DNA of 64,000 nucleotides from an uncultured Alphaproteobacteria bacterium (GTDB lineage Bacteria; Pseudomonadota; Alphaproteobacteria; Micavibrionales; UBA1664). The notes under the pieces were generated by a model. It saw only the letters and a list, made by a program, of their open reading frames with translations. It made no database searches and was not told the origin of the DNA. Position numbers and translations under genes: made by a program. The stretch's first letter is position 1. Each line of letters opens with the position of its first letter. Positions 1 through 8,958 of this stretch are shown in pieces. The stretch covers positions 54,442-118,441 of the forward strand of contig CALSUG010000009.1 of NCBI GenBank assembly GCA_943789475.1, read 5' to 3'.

Positions 1-729
1 AACGGCCGCGATCGATTTGATACCACCAATAATTACCGCACCAACAAGAACCGCCATACCAAGGCCAAACAGCCACCCTTTATCTGCCCAATAACTGGCC
101 TCCACACCACCACTCACGTTGACGACTTGTTGGTACACTTGATTAACCTGAAACATATTTCCTGCGCCAAATGCACCACCAATGGAACAAATTGCAAACA
201 ATACAGCCAACATCATGCCCAATTTTGGCCAACCGATGTCTTTCAACCCATCGCGTAAATAATACATTGGTCCACCAGAGATAGCCTCATGATGATTTTT
301 TGTCCTGTACGTCACCCCAAGTGAGGCTTCAAGAAACTTCGTCGACATTGAAAAAAGCCCCATAAGAACCATCCAAAAGACAGCCCCCGCACCGCCAATT
401 GAAATAGCAATTGCCACCCCTGCGATGTTCCCTAATCCAACTGTTCCTGATAATGTCGTGGCCAACGCCTGAAACGGTGTAATGTCACCTTCTGCCTTTG
501 CATCTTCTTTATGCTTAATTGTACCAAGCGCTATACCCACGCCACGTTTAAAATAACGAACATTGATAAATCCAAAATAGAATGTCGTGAAAAATGCAAT
601 GGATGCCAACCATATTAAAATGATGGGGACGGATAATCCCTCACCGATGGAAACAGAATAAAAAATTACGGATGAGAACGCCTCTGAAACGGGTGTTAAT
701 GCTTGGTTTATATATGTATCAATACTCAT
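1..729 (-). CDS. Sodium:alanine/glycine symporter (AGCS family), 3' part missing
   Basis: Translating the minus strand from the ATG at 729 gives 243 residues that run off the left edge of the window. After a short N-terminal segment there is a hydrophobic helix, then the conserved AGCS blocks: FQALATTLSGTVGLGNIAGV at about residues 77–96, SIGGAGAVFWM, and ISGGPMYYLRDG followed by more membrane segments. Members of this family import alanine or glycine with Na+ across the inner membrane. The C-terminal half lies outside the window. No strong ribosome binding site precedes the ATG. It is the last visible gene of a minus-strand group. The family assignment is firm; the substrate (alanine or glycine) is inferred. 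Confidence 0.9.
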   Translation of the reverse strand, partial: MSIDTYINQALTPVSEAFSSVIFYSVSIGEGLSVPIILIWLASIAFFTTFYFGFINVRYFKRGVGIALGTIKHKEDAKAEGDITPFQALATTLSGTVGLGNIAGVAIAISIGGAGAVFWMVLMGLFSMSTKFLEASLGVTYRTKNHHEAISGGPMYYLRDGLKDIGWPKLGMMLAVLFAICSIGGAFGAGNMFQVNQVYQQVVNVSGGVEASYWADKGWLFGLGMAVLVGAVIIGGIKSIAAV

Positions 730-799
730 ACATACGACGTTATGAAGTTCGTATAATGATCACAAGGAAAACGGGGGAGTTATCCACCTACCCCATTTT

Positions 800-1267
800 T
801 TATGAGCGACACATTGGGCGTGATACTGGATGCCCAGAAAATGGTGTTGCTGCCCAACGACGTAATTTTTCCTGTGACATACCCAACGCTTGTGCAATAC
901 GGTTGCTATAGGCCTTACAAAAAACGTTGGGACGCATACGCGCCGCATCATTTGAGATTTTGTTTGCTAGTTTGGTACGCAAGCTATTAATCGCTGTTTC
1001 ACCACTTCCTGAACCATTACGTGAATAATAGCTTTTAAGTGTTTGTTCATATCCAGATATTAACCCCTGATTACGACGTGTAAAATCTTTGTATTGGATA
1101 TAAAGATTTCCATTACGATGACTTACATGTTGGCAATTTAATGAAATAACCATCAATTCACTATGAATGCGTAATCCTTGTTCTGCTTCAAATTCAGATT
1201 TTGAATAGCATGATGCCTGCACAGATGCAGAAAACATTAAAACAGCAGAAAAAATTAAGAAACGCAT
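800..1267 (-). CDS. Hypothetical secreted/periplasmic protein (155 aa)
   Basis: The protein opens with a typical Sec signal peptide (MRFLIFSAVLMFSASVQASC), with likely cleavage after SVQA, so the mature part should be periplasmic or secreted. The mature protein has four cysteines, at about residues 20, 45, 117 and 153. It is mixed charged/polar with a helical C-terminal half, including a Gly/Ser linker around residues 85–90. I do not recognise a family. It lies between the symporter and the dehydrogenase gene on the same strand. It is probably a real gene because of the signal peptide and the even, non-repetitive composition. The function is unknown. Confidence 0.6.
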   Translation of the reverse strand: MRFLIFSAVLMFSASVQASCYSKSEFEAEQGLRIHSELMVISLNCQHVSHRNGNLYIQYKDFTRRNQGLISGYEQTLKSYYSRNGSGSGETAINSLRTKLANKISNDAARMRPNVFCKAYSNRIAQALGMSQEKLRRWAATPFSGHPVSRPMCRS

Positions 1268-1285
1268 TATGAAATATTACCTTGT

Positions 1286-2233
1286 TTAAATTTGAACCGG
1301 AGTTTTGACAGCATTACCATCAAAATGCAACCCTAGATTTTCAATTATTAAATCACCCATTTTTTCTAGTGTTTCGTGGGTCGCCGCGCCAACATGAGGA
1401 AGCAACACAACATTATCCATTGTCTTTAATTCACTAGGTACATTTGGTTCATTTAAATACACATCTAAACCAGCGCCCGCAATCGTTCCATTTTGTAATG
1501 CAGACACCAAAGCAGGCTCATCAACAACAGAACCACGTGCAACATTAATGAAAAATCCATTTTCACCAAGCGCATTGAATATATTTGCATTCATCATTTT
1601 TTCTGTTTCAGAACCGCCCGGAACAGACGCAATTAAGTAATCGACATCCCTCGCCATGGTTTCAAGGTCATTATAATATTGGTATGCGCAATCTGCCTTT
1701 TTATTTCGACCAAAATATGACACATCCATATCAAATGCTTCACATCGTTTCGCAATTGCCGCACCAATACGACCAAGACCAATTATTCCAACCTTTTTAT
1801 TCGTAAGCGATACACTTAATGGCTTTGGGGATGATGATGTCCAGCGCCCTACCCGCGTATAAGCATCTAATTCAACATAACGGCGCGACACGTTAATCAA
1901 TAATCCCATTGCCGTATCCGCAGTATCCGCAGACACCAAATCAGGACAATTGGTAACAACTATTCCTTTTTCATTTGCCAACGCTACATCAACATTATCA
2001 ACCCCTACGGATTTACAACATATAATCTCTAAATTCGGACACGCGTTAATAAGGTTTTCACGAACAGGATTATGCATCGTACATAATATAACCTTCACAT
2101 CATCCCTTATGGCATTCAATGCTGCTTCTGGATTTTGCTCTTGGTATAAATGGACAACATTAAATTGTTCATCCAATGTTTCCATTTGATTTTTAAAAAG
2201 GCCACATAAAGCAAGTAAGGTCGTTTTTTTCAT
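1286..2233 (-). CDS. D-isomer-specific 2-hydroxyacid dehydrogenase
   Basis: This is an NAD(P)-dependent oxidoreductase of the D-2-hydroxyacid dehydrogenase family (glyoxylate/hydroxypyruvate reductase-like), about 315 aa. It shows the Rossmann signature VGIIGLGRIGAAIAKR near the middle, the INVARGSVVDEPAL block with the catalytic Arg, the GAGLDVYLNEP block with the Glu region, and LPHVGAATHE with the catalytic His. The N-terminal substrate-binding half is about 100 residues. I take the ATG at 2233, which begins MKKTTLLALCGL. A TTG at 2269 would extend it by 12 residues into the upstream gene. The gene follows the membrane protein at 2247–2810 closely, so the two may be co-transcribed. The exact substrate cannot be told from sequence. 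Confidence 0.88.
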   Translation of the reverse strand: MKKTTLLALCGLFKNQMETLDEQFNVVHLYQEQNPEAALNAIRDDVKVILCTMHNPVRENLINACPNLEIICCKSVGVDNVDVALANEKGIVVTNCPDLVSADTADTAMGLLINVSRRYVELDAYTRVGRWTSSSPKPLSVSLTNKKVGIIGLGRIGAAIAKRCEAFDMDVSYFGRNKKADCAYQYYNDLETMARDVDYLIASVPGGSETEKMMNANIFNALGENGFFINVARGSVVDEPALVSALQNGTIAGAGLDVYLNEPNVPSELKTMDNVVLLPHVGAATHETLEKMGDLIIENLGLHFDGNAVKTPVQI

Positions 2234-2246
2234 GCCATGATAATGG

Positions 2247-2810
2247 TCACAGACTTGGTGAAAAATCAATATTGTTTATTTTTTCCTTGGCGCGGTTATA
2301 TTTTTTGTATGATTTAATGCCGCCTGACACATTTCTTAATATCGATGCACCAAGTCCAGTAAAAAATAGAGCTACACCAAATATCAACAAGGTACTATCA
2401 ACACTATCAGAAACTGCATTAAATAAAGAAGATATAGCCAATAATCCAGCAGTCCCAATTGCGTTAAATGTCAGATTAACCGCTGTTTCAACAGTAGGAA
2501 CAATATTCTTAGTACTATCAGAAATCTGTCTCATTACATCATATCTCTTTTTATACTCTCTATACCTTTTCAAGGATATATCATTGACTTTACCTGGTAC
2601 ACTATATTCAACATACGTAGCTACCCCTTTGTGAGAAGGAGACAAGACTTGTGCTAATGACCCTCCATTTTCAGAAACATTAAGCCCTTCAACATCCCTT
2701 GCCACCTCACACGCACCAACTTCAACTTCAAATACCTTACGTGACAACCGTCCTGAATAAAGGTTATCTACAGTATCAAGCCATTTTTGTCTTTTATCTG
2801 TTGTATTCAT
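2247..2810 (-). CDS. Hypothetical membrane protein (187 aa)
   Basis: The N-terminal ~110 residues are soluble and charged. They are followed by two hydrophobic helices (around TAGLLAISSLFNAVSD and LLIFGVALFFTGLGASIL) and a basic C-terminal tail. That suggests a soluble domain anchored in the inner membrane by a hairpin. No family is recognised. The stop lies 14 bases upstream of the dehydrogenase ATG, so they may form an operon. AT content is higher than in the neighbouring housekeeping genes, which would fit an accessory gene. Function unknown. Confidence 0.55.
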   Translation of the reverse strand: MNTTDKRQKWLDTVDNLYSGRLSRKVFEVEVGACEVARDVEGLNVSENGGSLAQVLSPSHKGVATYVEYSVPGKVNDISLKRYREYKKRYDVMRQISDSTKNIVPTVETAVNLTFNAIGTAGLLAISSLFNAVSDSVDSTLLIFGVALFFTGLGASILRNVSGGIKSYKKYNRAKEKINNIDFSPSL

Positions 2811-2894
2811 AGTAATTCAATACACAATAAATTACGTAAAATCAAGTATATTAGTATTGATTTAGCGTATAAATTTGTGCTTTAACCTGAACCC

Positions 2895-4244
2895 ATGACA
2901 AATACAAACGCAAAAAAGCTATATATTAAAACTTGGGGTTGCCAAATGAACGCCTATGACAGCCGTAAAATGGCCGATGTCTTAGCACCAATGGGATATA
3001 ACGAAGTGGACGAGCCAGAAGGCGCCGACATGATTATCCTCAATACATGTCACATTCGTGAAAAGGCAACCGAAAAAGTATTTAGCGAACTTGGCCGTTT
3101 GAAAAAACATAAACAAGACGCCGAAAAAGAAGACCGCAAGGTTTTAATGGCCGTTGCCGGTTGTGTTGCACAAGCCGAGGGCGATTTTATTGCTGAACGT
3201 GCCCCTTATGTCGATATGGTATTTGGCCCTCAATCATTTGGAACATTACCCGAAATGGTGGCCGAGGCCACAGGCGCGTATGGTAAAAAGCGTATTATCA
3301 ATACCGATTTCGAAGAAGAAGATAAATTCGACAAATTACCAGAAGAAACAATTGCAACAGGCCCAACGGCATTTTTGGCCGTCCAAGAAGGATGTGACAA
3401 ATTTTGTACATTTTGTGTTGTTCCCTATACACGTGGTGGAGAATATTCTCGTCGACCCGAGGCCATTTTAGACGAGGTCAAGGCTCTACGTGATCAAGGT
3501 GTCCGTGAAGTATCCTTCCTTGGACAAAACGTAAATGCCTATCACGGCCTTAATGCAGATGGTGAAACAAAATCATTGGCTGAACTCATGTTAATGACTG
3601 CTGAAATCGACGGTATCGAACGTATTCGTTATACGACATCTCATCCACGCGATATGCAAGACGATTTAATTGAATCCCACGCACATCCAAAGGTTATGCC
3701 GTACCTGCATTTACCTGTACAAAGCGGATCAAACAAAATTTTAAAGGCAATGAACCGTAAACACGAACGCGATCTTTATTTTGAAATTATTGAAAAATTC
3801 CGCAAGGTTCGCCCCGATATCGCGATTAGTGGTGATTTCATCATTGGTTTCCCAGGGGAAACGGATCAAGATTTTGAGGACACAATGGATTTGGTGCGTC
3901 AAATTAAATATTCATCCGCCTATTCATTCAAATACTCCCCTCGCCCTGGTACGACCGCGGCAAAAATGGGTGGTATCATTCGTGAAGATATAAAAGATGC
4001 ACGTTTACAAGAGCTACAGGCATTATTAAATCAACAAATGCGTGATTTTAATGAACAAACAATTGGTAAAGAATTACCGACTTTGTTCGATGGAACACCA
4101 CGCGAAGGTCAACTTTATGGGCGCAGCCCCTATAACCAAGCCATCTATGTCACGGGTCATCCACGCCTTGATGGTCAGATGGACACCGTCCGCATTACGG
4201 GCACAAATGGTAAATCCTTGATGGGTGAGCTGGTTCTGTTATAG
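2895..4244 (+). CDS. miaB: tRNA-2-methylthio-N6-dimethylallyladenosine synthase MiaB
   Basis: MiaB is a radical-SAM methylthiotransferase that adds a methylthio group to i6A37 in tRNAs reading UNN codons. At 449 aa it has the family's usual length. The N-terminal domain carries three conserved cysteines for the auxiliary Fe–S cluster (in KTWGCQMN, NTCHIREKA and VAGCVAQ). The radical-SAM triad is C167-x3-C171-x2-C174 in EGCDKFCTFCVVPYTRG. The C-terminal part is the TRAM domain. It begins the long plus-strand run; in many alphaproteobacteria miaB also precedes phoH–ybeY–corC–lnt, as here. The reading frame is intact throughout. Confidence 0.97.
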   Translation: MTNTNAKKLYIKTWGCQMNAYDSRKMADVLAPMGYNEVDEPEGADMIILNTCHIREKATEKVFSELGRLKKHKQDAEKEDRKVLMAVAGCVAQAEGDFIAERAPYVDMVFGPQSFGTLPEMVAEATGAYGKKRIINTDFEEEDKFDKLPEETIATGPTAFLAVQEGCDKFCTFCVVPYTRGGEYSRRPEAILDEVKALRDQGVREVSFLGQNVNAYHGLNADGETKSLAELMLMTAEIDGIERIRYTTSHPRDMQDDLIESHAHPKVMPYLHLPVQSGSNKILKAMNRKHERDLYFEIIEKFRKVRPDIAISGDFIIGFPGETDQDFEDTMDLVRQIKYSSAYSFKYSPRPGTTAAKMGGIIREDIKDARLQELQALLNQQMRDFNEQTIGKELPTLFDGTPREGQLYGRSPYNQAIYVTGHPRLDGQMDTVRITGTNGKSLMGELVLL

Positions 4245-4268
4245 TCAAAATAACAACAAGGAGACACC

Positions 4269-4496
4269 ATGGCAAAAAATGATGAACGTACAGAAGAAAC
4301 TTTAACAGTTTATTTTGAAGAACAAGCAAACTTACGCCTTGGAATTATTGGAGATATACTTTCAGAAGTAATGCAAGAAGACGGACCAATAACCGCAGAA
4401 GATCAAGAAAAAATCGATTCTTTTGAAGGCGCACGCCCACAAATAGCTCATGAAGCAGCAAAAGAACTAACTCAAAAAGTTTTAACTGCAAAATAA
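4269..4496 (+). CDS. Hypothetical small acidic protein (75 aa)
   Basis: This short reading frame has a strong Shine-Dalgarno (AAGGAG, 7 bases before the ATG) and starts 24 bases after miaB, so it is very likely translated and probably co-transcribed with miaB. The product is acidic and predicted almost wholly helical, with no signal peptide or membrane segment. I do not recognise it. The interruption of the usual miaB–phoH adjacency makes it lineage-specific. The 180 bases downstream, before phoH, are AT-rich. They contain a TATAAT at 4523–4528 but no convincing -35 box. Confidence 0.6.
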   Translation: MAKNDERTEETLTVYFEEQANLRLGIIGDILSEVMQEDGPITAEDQEKIDSFEGARPQIAHEAAKELTQKVLTAK

Positions 4497-4680
4497 GATC
4501 ACAAAAACAAGCGGATTTACGCTATAATCACTTTATCGACGTCACAATTACGTGATTACGCTAAAAAATAAAAAACCTAAGTCGTTTAAGTCGGAATCAA
4601 TAAAATCAACAAGTTACATACGATCATTTAAACTTAACAGACTTAATTAAATCACTATTTAATAGATTTATTAACTTTTG

Positions 4681-5661
4681 ATGGTAAACTGGTCTTACAT
4701 GAAAAAACAAAACACACTGTTTGACCTTTCCTCACTACTAGATTCAAAAGATGACCCCGTTGCGATTAAACGGACAATATGTGGCATTAATAACGAGAAT
4801 TTATCTTTTATTGAAAAAGAATTCACCATCACGATTCAAAATGATTCCGTTGGCTTTCTTCTCCTTGGTGATACAGGACAATTATACCACGCACGAGGTT
4901 TTCTCGAGGCTTTGATCCCTTTAGCAAAAAAGGGCGATATCTCAATTGATGATTTAAAGACAGAGCTGGAACATATTGACCTGAAAAAGGCAGCGACGAT
5001 TTCAACGCAAATGTCGACGGTAACTGCACGTACATTCATGCAATCGGCATTCATTGAATCCATGGGTAAAAACGACCTTATATTTGGTGTTGGCCCCGCG
5101 GGTACAGGTAAAACATATTTGGCCGTGGCCTATGCCGCAATGTTATTAGAACGTGGTGAAACAAAACGCATTGTCCTTTCCCGCCCTGCGGTTGAGGCAG
5201 GTGAAAATCTTGGTTTTCTTCCTGGTGATTTGAAAGACAAGGTCGACCCATATCTTCGCCCACTTTACGACGCATTGTATGAAATGTTGCCGGCGGAAAA
5301 GGTTGATGATTTCATTGAAAAAAATATCATTGAAATCGCACCTCTTGCATTCCTTCGTGGTCGTACATTAAAAGACGCCGTTGTCATCTTGGACGAGGCA
5401 CAAAACACCACAACCGCGCAAATGAAAATGATTTTAACGCGTATTGGTGAAAACAGTAAAATGATTGTCACAGGTGACCCGACGCAAATTGACCTCCCTC
5501 CCCGTGTAAAAAGTGGGTTAAAGGATGCGCTTGATACATTACGTCGTATCGAAGGCATGGGCATCGTCAAATTTGGAAATCGTGATGTGATAAGACACAA
5601 GCTTGTCAGCCAGATTGTTCAAGCCTATGATATGGCCCATGCACTCAAAAAATATGACTAA
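4681..5661 (+). CDS. ybeZ: PhoH-like ATPase (YbeZ)
   Basis: A P-loop NTPase of the PhoH family, about 326 aa. It shows Walker A GPAGTGKT near residue 138, the RPAVEAGE block, Walker B VVILDEAQNTT, and the sensor region MIVTGDPTQIDLP. YbeZ partners with the RNase YbeY in rRNA processing and ribosome quality control. Here ybeY overlaps the 3' end by 8 bases, which supports coupled expression. The start is uncertain: ATG 4681, TTG 4678 or ATG 4699 are all possible and none has a clear Shine-Dalgarno. Confidence 0.93.
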   Translation: MVNWSYMKKQNTLFDLSSLLDSKDDPVAIKRTICGINNENLSFIEKEFTITIQNDSVGFLLLGDTGQLYHARGFLEALIPLAKKGDISIDDLKTELEHIDLKKAATISTQMSTVTARTFMQSAFIESMGKNDLIFGVGPAGTGKTYLAVAYAAMLLERGETKRIVLSRPAVEAGENLGFLPGDLKDKVDPYLRPLYDALYEMLPAEKVDDFIEKNIIEIAPLAFLRGRTLKDAVVILDEAQNTTTAQMKMILTRIGENSKMIVTGDPTQIDLPPRVKSGLKDALDTLRRIEGMGIVKFGNRDVIRHKLVSQIVQAYDMAHALKKYD

Positions 5662-6106
5662 CACTGACGAAGATCTTTCTTATTTCGAAATTGGACAAGC
5701 GGAAATCTCTATAGATGATCCCGCGTGGAATGATATTACCGAATTACAAGACATTGTTGCATCTACATTAACCGATGAACATTTATCAATACTATTAACT
5801 AACGATAGAAGTATTCAACAACTTAACAAAGATTTCAGAGACAAAGACAAACCAACAAATGTTCTCTCCTTTCCAGCCGATGATGAAGGTGATTATATGG
5901 GCGACATTGCCGTAGCGTTTGAAACAATACAACGCGAAGCGATTGAACAGGACAAATCATTTACTCACCATTTTATACACATGCTTATCCACGGAATTTT
6001 ACACTTGGACGGTTATGATCACGAAACAGATGAGGACGCGGAAGAAATGGAAACATTAGAAATCAAAATTTTAGCAGACATGGGCATCAAAAACCCATAT
6101 ATATAG
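5654..6106 (+). CDS. ybeY: Endoribonuclease YbeY
   Basis: YbeY is a zinc-dependent single-strand endoribonuclease needed for 16S rRNA 3'-end maturation and ribosome quality control. The metal-binding signature is present as HGILHLDGYDH near the C-terminus, followed by an acidic helix. The ATG at 5654 gives 150 aa, the normal size, and overlaps the phoH stop at 5659–5661; longer in-frame starts lie inside phoH. The adjacent gene order phoH–ybeY–corC–lnt is conserved in proteobacteria. Confidence 0.95.
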   Translation: MTNTDEDLSYFEIGQAEISIDDPAWNDITELQDIVASTLTDEHLSILLTNDRSIQQLNKDFRDKDKPTNVLSFPADDEGDYMGDIAVAFETIQREAIEQDKSFTHHFIHMLIHGILHLDGYDHETDEDAEEMETLEIKILADMGIKNPYI

Positions 6107-6120
6107 TTTTAGAAAAGCTC

Positions 6121-6984
6121 ATGAATACACTTATCAAAAAAATATTTAGCCCCCGCGACAACCAATCCCTTAAACAAGCGATTGAAGAAATCATCGAAGA
6201 TCACGATGATGCAAAACAAAATGGTGATGTTATTGACGACAACACCCATGAGCGAACACTGATCACCAATATCCTCAAGTTAAATGATGAAACAGTTGAA
6301 GACGTCATGGTACCGCGCGCGGACATTACTGGTATTGATGTTAATGCATCTCATGACGAATTAATGGCATTATTGTCCGAATATCAATATAGCCGATTCC
6401 CCGTTTTTAATGATCAATTAGACGACATTGTCGGGACAATTCATATTAAAGATATTATTGCACAAATGGCATCCAAGAATGATGTTGTTATTAAAGATCT
6501 CGTGCGCCCTATCCCAATTATTTCTCCGTCCATGTCGGTTTCTGACCTTATCTTGTTTATGAAAGAAAACCGAAAACACATGGTCTTGGTTATTGATGAA
6601 TATGGAGGTATTGACGGCCTAATAACCCTTGGTGATATCATCGAATCTATTGTTGGTGAAATTGAGGACGAATACGACACTTCAAATCACGCCATTCTTC
6701 TTGAGAGACCTGACGGATCCATTTTGGCCGAAGGTCGCGTCGAATTGGATGATTTCGAAGAAAAATTTGAAAAAATATTTAGTGAAAATGACCACGAAGA
6801 AGCCGATACTTTGGCTGGCCTCGTATTCTACCTCGCTGGACGCGTTCCCGCTCGTGGTGAAATTATCACACATGATAACGGCCTTGAATTTGAAATATTG
6901 GATGCGGATCCGCGTCGTATTAACCGATTAAAAATTCGCAATTTGGATGTTGCACGTGAAAACGCTTCTGACACAACGTCCTAA
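6121..6984 (+). CDS. CBS-domain protein, CorC/TlyC type
   Basis: A 287-aa cytosolic protein. It has two CBS domains (about residues 60–185, containing EDVMVPRADITGID and VIDEYGGIDGLITLGDI) followed by a CorC_HlyC transporter-associated domain (about 200–280). It lacks the DUF21 membrane region, so it is the short CorC form. Its role is debated (Mg2+/Co2+ efflux accessory or membrane-associated regulator). It lies between ybeY and lnt, as in many proteobacteria. Its 3' end overlaps lnt by 38 bases in another frame, which suggests translational coupling. Confidence 0.92.
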   Translation: MNTLIKKIFSPRDNQSLKQAIEEIIEDHDDAKQNGDVIDDNTHERTLITNILKLNDETVEDVMVPRADITGIDVNASHDELMALLSEYQYSRFPVFNDQLDDIVGTIHIKDIIAQMASKNDVVIKDLVRPIPIISPSMSVSDLILFMKENRKHMVLVIDEYGGIDGLITLGDIIESIVGEIEDEYDTSNHAILLERPDGSILAEGRVELDDFEEKFEKIFSENDHEEADTLAGLVFYLAGRVPARGEIITHDNGLEFEILDADPRRINRLKIRNLDVARENASDTTS

Positions 6985-8332
6985 AACGATTTTATTCTTC
7001 CTTGGGTGTTTGTCCGCCTTGGCCATGGCTCCCGTTTACGCATGGCCATTAATGGTTATTGGATATTCCACCCTCCTCTACTACCTTGTTAAAACCGTAC
7101 ATTGGAAAACGACATCTATATATGGGTTTGTTTTCTTTTTCGGATATTTCTTAACGAGCCTGTATTGGATATCAAATTCGTTATTTGTTGAGATCGATCG
7201 GTGGTGGTGGGCGCTCCCATTTTCGTTCATGGGGTTACCATTTGTATTATCGTTATTTCCTACATTTTTCATTGGAATAGCGTCCTATATCCCTCAGTTT
7301 AAACCCATTGTCTACATTATTGCACTTATTACTGCCGACCTTGCACGATCTCACCTATTCACAGGCTTTCCATGGAATTTACCGATCCACACATGGGTAA
7401 ATACAGATTTAATAATGATGATGGCATTGCCCCACTTAGGTTTTTATACAATTAACAGCCTTACAATAGTAATCTTTACACTTCCTTATTTTGCATTCAC
7501 TACATTCCGATACAAAAAGGCCATCAGCGCTATTTCAATCCTGCTGTACACAACTTTATTGTTTTACAATGTCTCAAGTGAGGTCACTGAAAAAAGTAAT
7601 AGTGATCACACTATTGTGATGATACAGGGAAATATCGCACAAAAAGACAAATGGGATCCTGACAAAATTTGGGATAATTTTAATCGCTACATCACCATGT
7701 CACAAAATGCGATAGAAACGAACAAACCCCACATTATAATTTGGCCAGAAACTGCGATATCACAGCGTCTTATAGAAACACACCGCGGGCATAAAATATT
7801 TACATCTTTTCTATCCAGATTACCTGAGGATAGTGTTTTGATCACTGGTATCTTGACACACGATGACAATAGTCACTTTAATTCTATCCATGTTTATGAC
7901 ACTCAGGGCACCATTTTAAGCTCATACAACAAACATCATCTGGTTCCTTTTGGCGAATATATGCCCCTTGGTTTAGATACCATTACAGGGTTTTCTGGTT
8001 TTACGTCTGGTAGCCTTCCGAATCATATTAATATTAAACATCTTAATTTTTCATTTTTACCTATCATTTGCTACGAGTCCCTATTCTCTCATTACATTTC
8101 ATCTACGGACAATAGTAGTACCATACTGAATCTTACAAATGACGCGTGGTTTGGAAAAACTGCGGGGCCTTACCAACACTTTGACCATATGATTTTCCGG
8201 GCAGCAGAAAGCAAAAAAAATGCTATTCGCTTATCTGGCAATGGAGTAAGCGGATATATTAACCGAGAGGGACAAGTACAAAACATTTCATCTTTGAACA
8301 AACAAAAAACGATATATATAGAAAAAAAATAA
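6947..8332 (+). CDS. lnt: Apolipoprotein N-acyltransferase Lnt
   Basis: Lnt transfers an acyl chain from phospholipid to the N-terminal cysteine of lipoproteins, the last step of lipoprotein maturation in the inner membrane. The N-terminal half has about six hydrophobic helices. The C-terminal half is a carbon-nitrogen hydrolase domain with the Glu-Lys-Cys triad visible in WPETAIS, NKHHLVPFGEYMP and PIICYESLF. At 461 aa it is somewhat shorter than the E. coli enzyme (512 aa). I use the ATG at 6947; a GTG at 6956 is an alternative. Both lie inside the 3' end of the CBS-domain gene. Confidence 0.94.
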   Translation: MLHVKTLLTQRPKTILFFLGCLSALAMAPVYAWPLMVIGYSTLLYYLVKTVHWKTTSIYGFVFFFGYFLTSLYWISNSLFVEIDRWWWALPFSFMGLPFVLSLFPTFFIGIASYIPQFKPIVYIIALITADLARSHLFTGFPWNLPIHTWVNTDLIMMMALPHLGFYTINSLTIVIFTLPYFAFTTFRYKKAISAISILLYTTLLFYNVSSEVTEKSNSDHTIVMIQGNIAQKDKWDPDKIWDNFNRYITMSQNAIETNKPHIIIWPETAISQRLIETHRGHKIFTSFLSRLPEDSVLITGILTHDDNSHFNSIHVYDTQGTILSSYNKHHLVPFGEYMPLGLDTITGFSGFTSGSLPNHINIKHLNFSFLPIICYESLFSHYISSTDNSSTILNLTNDAWFGKTAGPYQHFDHMIFRAAESKKNAIRLSGNGVSGYINREGQVQNISSLNKQKTIYIEKK

Positions 8333-8409
8333 ACGTAATTTTTTACAAAATATAGACAAAAGTATGCATTTAAAAATTACAGCTTGATATCAGTCCCTTA
8401 TTTATTGCA

Positions 8410-8447
8410 TATAATAGCATTCAAATGCATACATATGTATCCATTTG
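8410..8447 (+). promoter_or_regulatory. Putative promoter -10 and near-perfect 26-bp palindromic operator of the XRE gene
   Basis: A TATAAT at 8410–8415 is followed six bases later by a 26-bp inverted repeat at 8422–8447 (outer arms CAAATG…CATTTG, core ATACATATGTAT). Only one base pair of the palindrome is mismatched (C8428/C8441). A further copy of the half-site, GTATGCATTT, lies at 8362–8371. The palindrome sits just downstream of the -10 box and 36 bases before the regulator's ATG, where an autorepressor would bind. The operator role is inferred; the symmetry is directly visible. Confidence 0.55.
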
Positions 8448-8482
8448 CATATTTATTTTATTTTTGATAAAGATACGAGAAC

Positions 8483-8902
8483 ATGAAAACAAAAATTGGA
8501 CCAGATGATAGAGATCGCGTTATTGGAGAACGTTTGCGAGCATACCGTGACATAAACGGTTTAAGCCAAACTGAACTCGGTGAAGCTATAGGTGTAACGT
8601 TTCAACAGGTCCAAAAATATGAACGAGGCAAAAATAAAGTCAGTGTTTCAAGACTTATTGACATTTGTAAAATTTTAAACACACCCCTCATGAATTTCTT
8701 GACAGGGTTAGACAATACCGCCAATGCACAAATTATCGCGATATCAGATGTAAAGCAAGATCGCCTTATTCAAGATCCAGATCGCAATAAAGAAATTGCG
8801 GAATTATTAAAAATTTATAATTCCGTTGACACTTCAGAAGATCGCAAAGAAATTTTGAATGTTTTACGCGCTCTTGCCTCTGCAAAACGCAAACGCGCTT
8901 AA
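8483..8902 (+). CDS. XRE-family helix-turn-helix transcriptional regulator
   Basis: A 139-aa DNA-binding protein with an N-terminal Cro/C1-type HTH at about residues 14–68 (LRAYRDINGLSQTELGEAIG, then VTFQQVQKYERGKNKV), followed by a helical C-terminal segment. A regulator of this type is commonly found between lnt and metK in alphaproteobacteria, so it is part of the core neighbourhood. Its targets are unknown. The palindrome immediately upstream (8422–8447) suggests autoregulation. The stop is 57 bases before metK. Confidence 0.92.
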   Translation: MKTKIGPDDRDRVIGERLRAYRDINGLSQTELGEAIGVTFQQVQKYERGKNKVSVSRLIDICKILNTPLMNFLTGLDNTANAQIIAISDVKQDRLIQDPDRNKEIAELLKIYNSVDTSEDRKEILNVLRALASAKRKRA

Positions 8903-8919
8903 CTCTATAGCCACAAAAC

Positions 8920-8951
8920 AGCTTGCGAGCTTTTTATAATTCACGCAAGCT
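8920..8951 (+). promoter_or_regulatory. Hairpin in the metK leader
   Basis: AGCTTGCG at 8920–8927 is perfectly complementary to CGCAAGCT at 8944–8951. This gives an 8-bp stem with a 16-nt loop that ends seven bases before the metK ATG, where the Shine-Dalgarno should be. A competing small hairpin, AGCT-TGCG-AGCT, is also possible. The arrangement suggests control of metK translation. It does not match the SAM-II or SAM/SAH riboswitch layouts as I know them. It could also be a simple processing or termination structure for the upstream gene. Confidence 0.4.
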
Positions 8952-8958
8952 ATACCCT

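Noticed and set aside
741..758. loxP-like sequence upstream of the symporter
   Set aside because: Only about eleven bases on one side match a loxP arm and there is no second arm or spacer; chance similarity in an AT-rich promoter region.
8903..8958. SAM-II or SAM/SAH riboswitch in the metK leader
   Set aside because: The stem is present, but there is no L3 and no pseudoknot partner overlapping a Shine-Dalgarno, and the leader is too short after the stem. Kept only as an uncharacterised hairpin.
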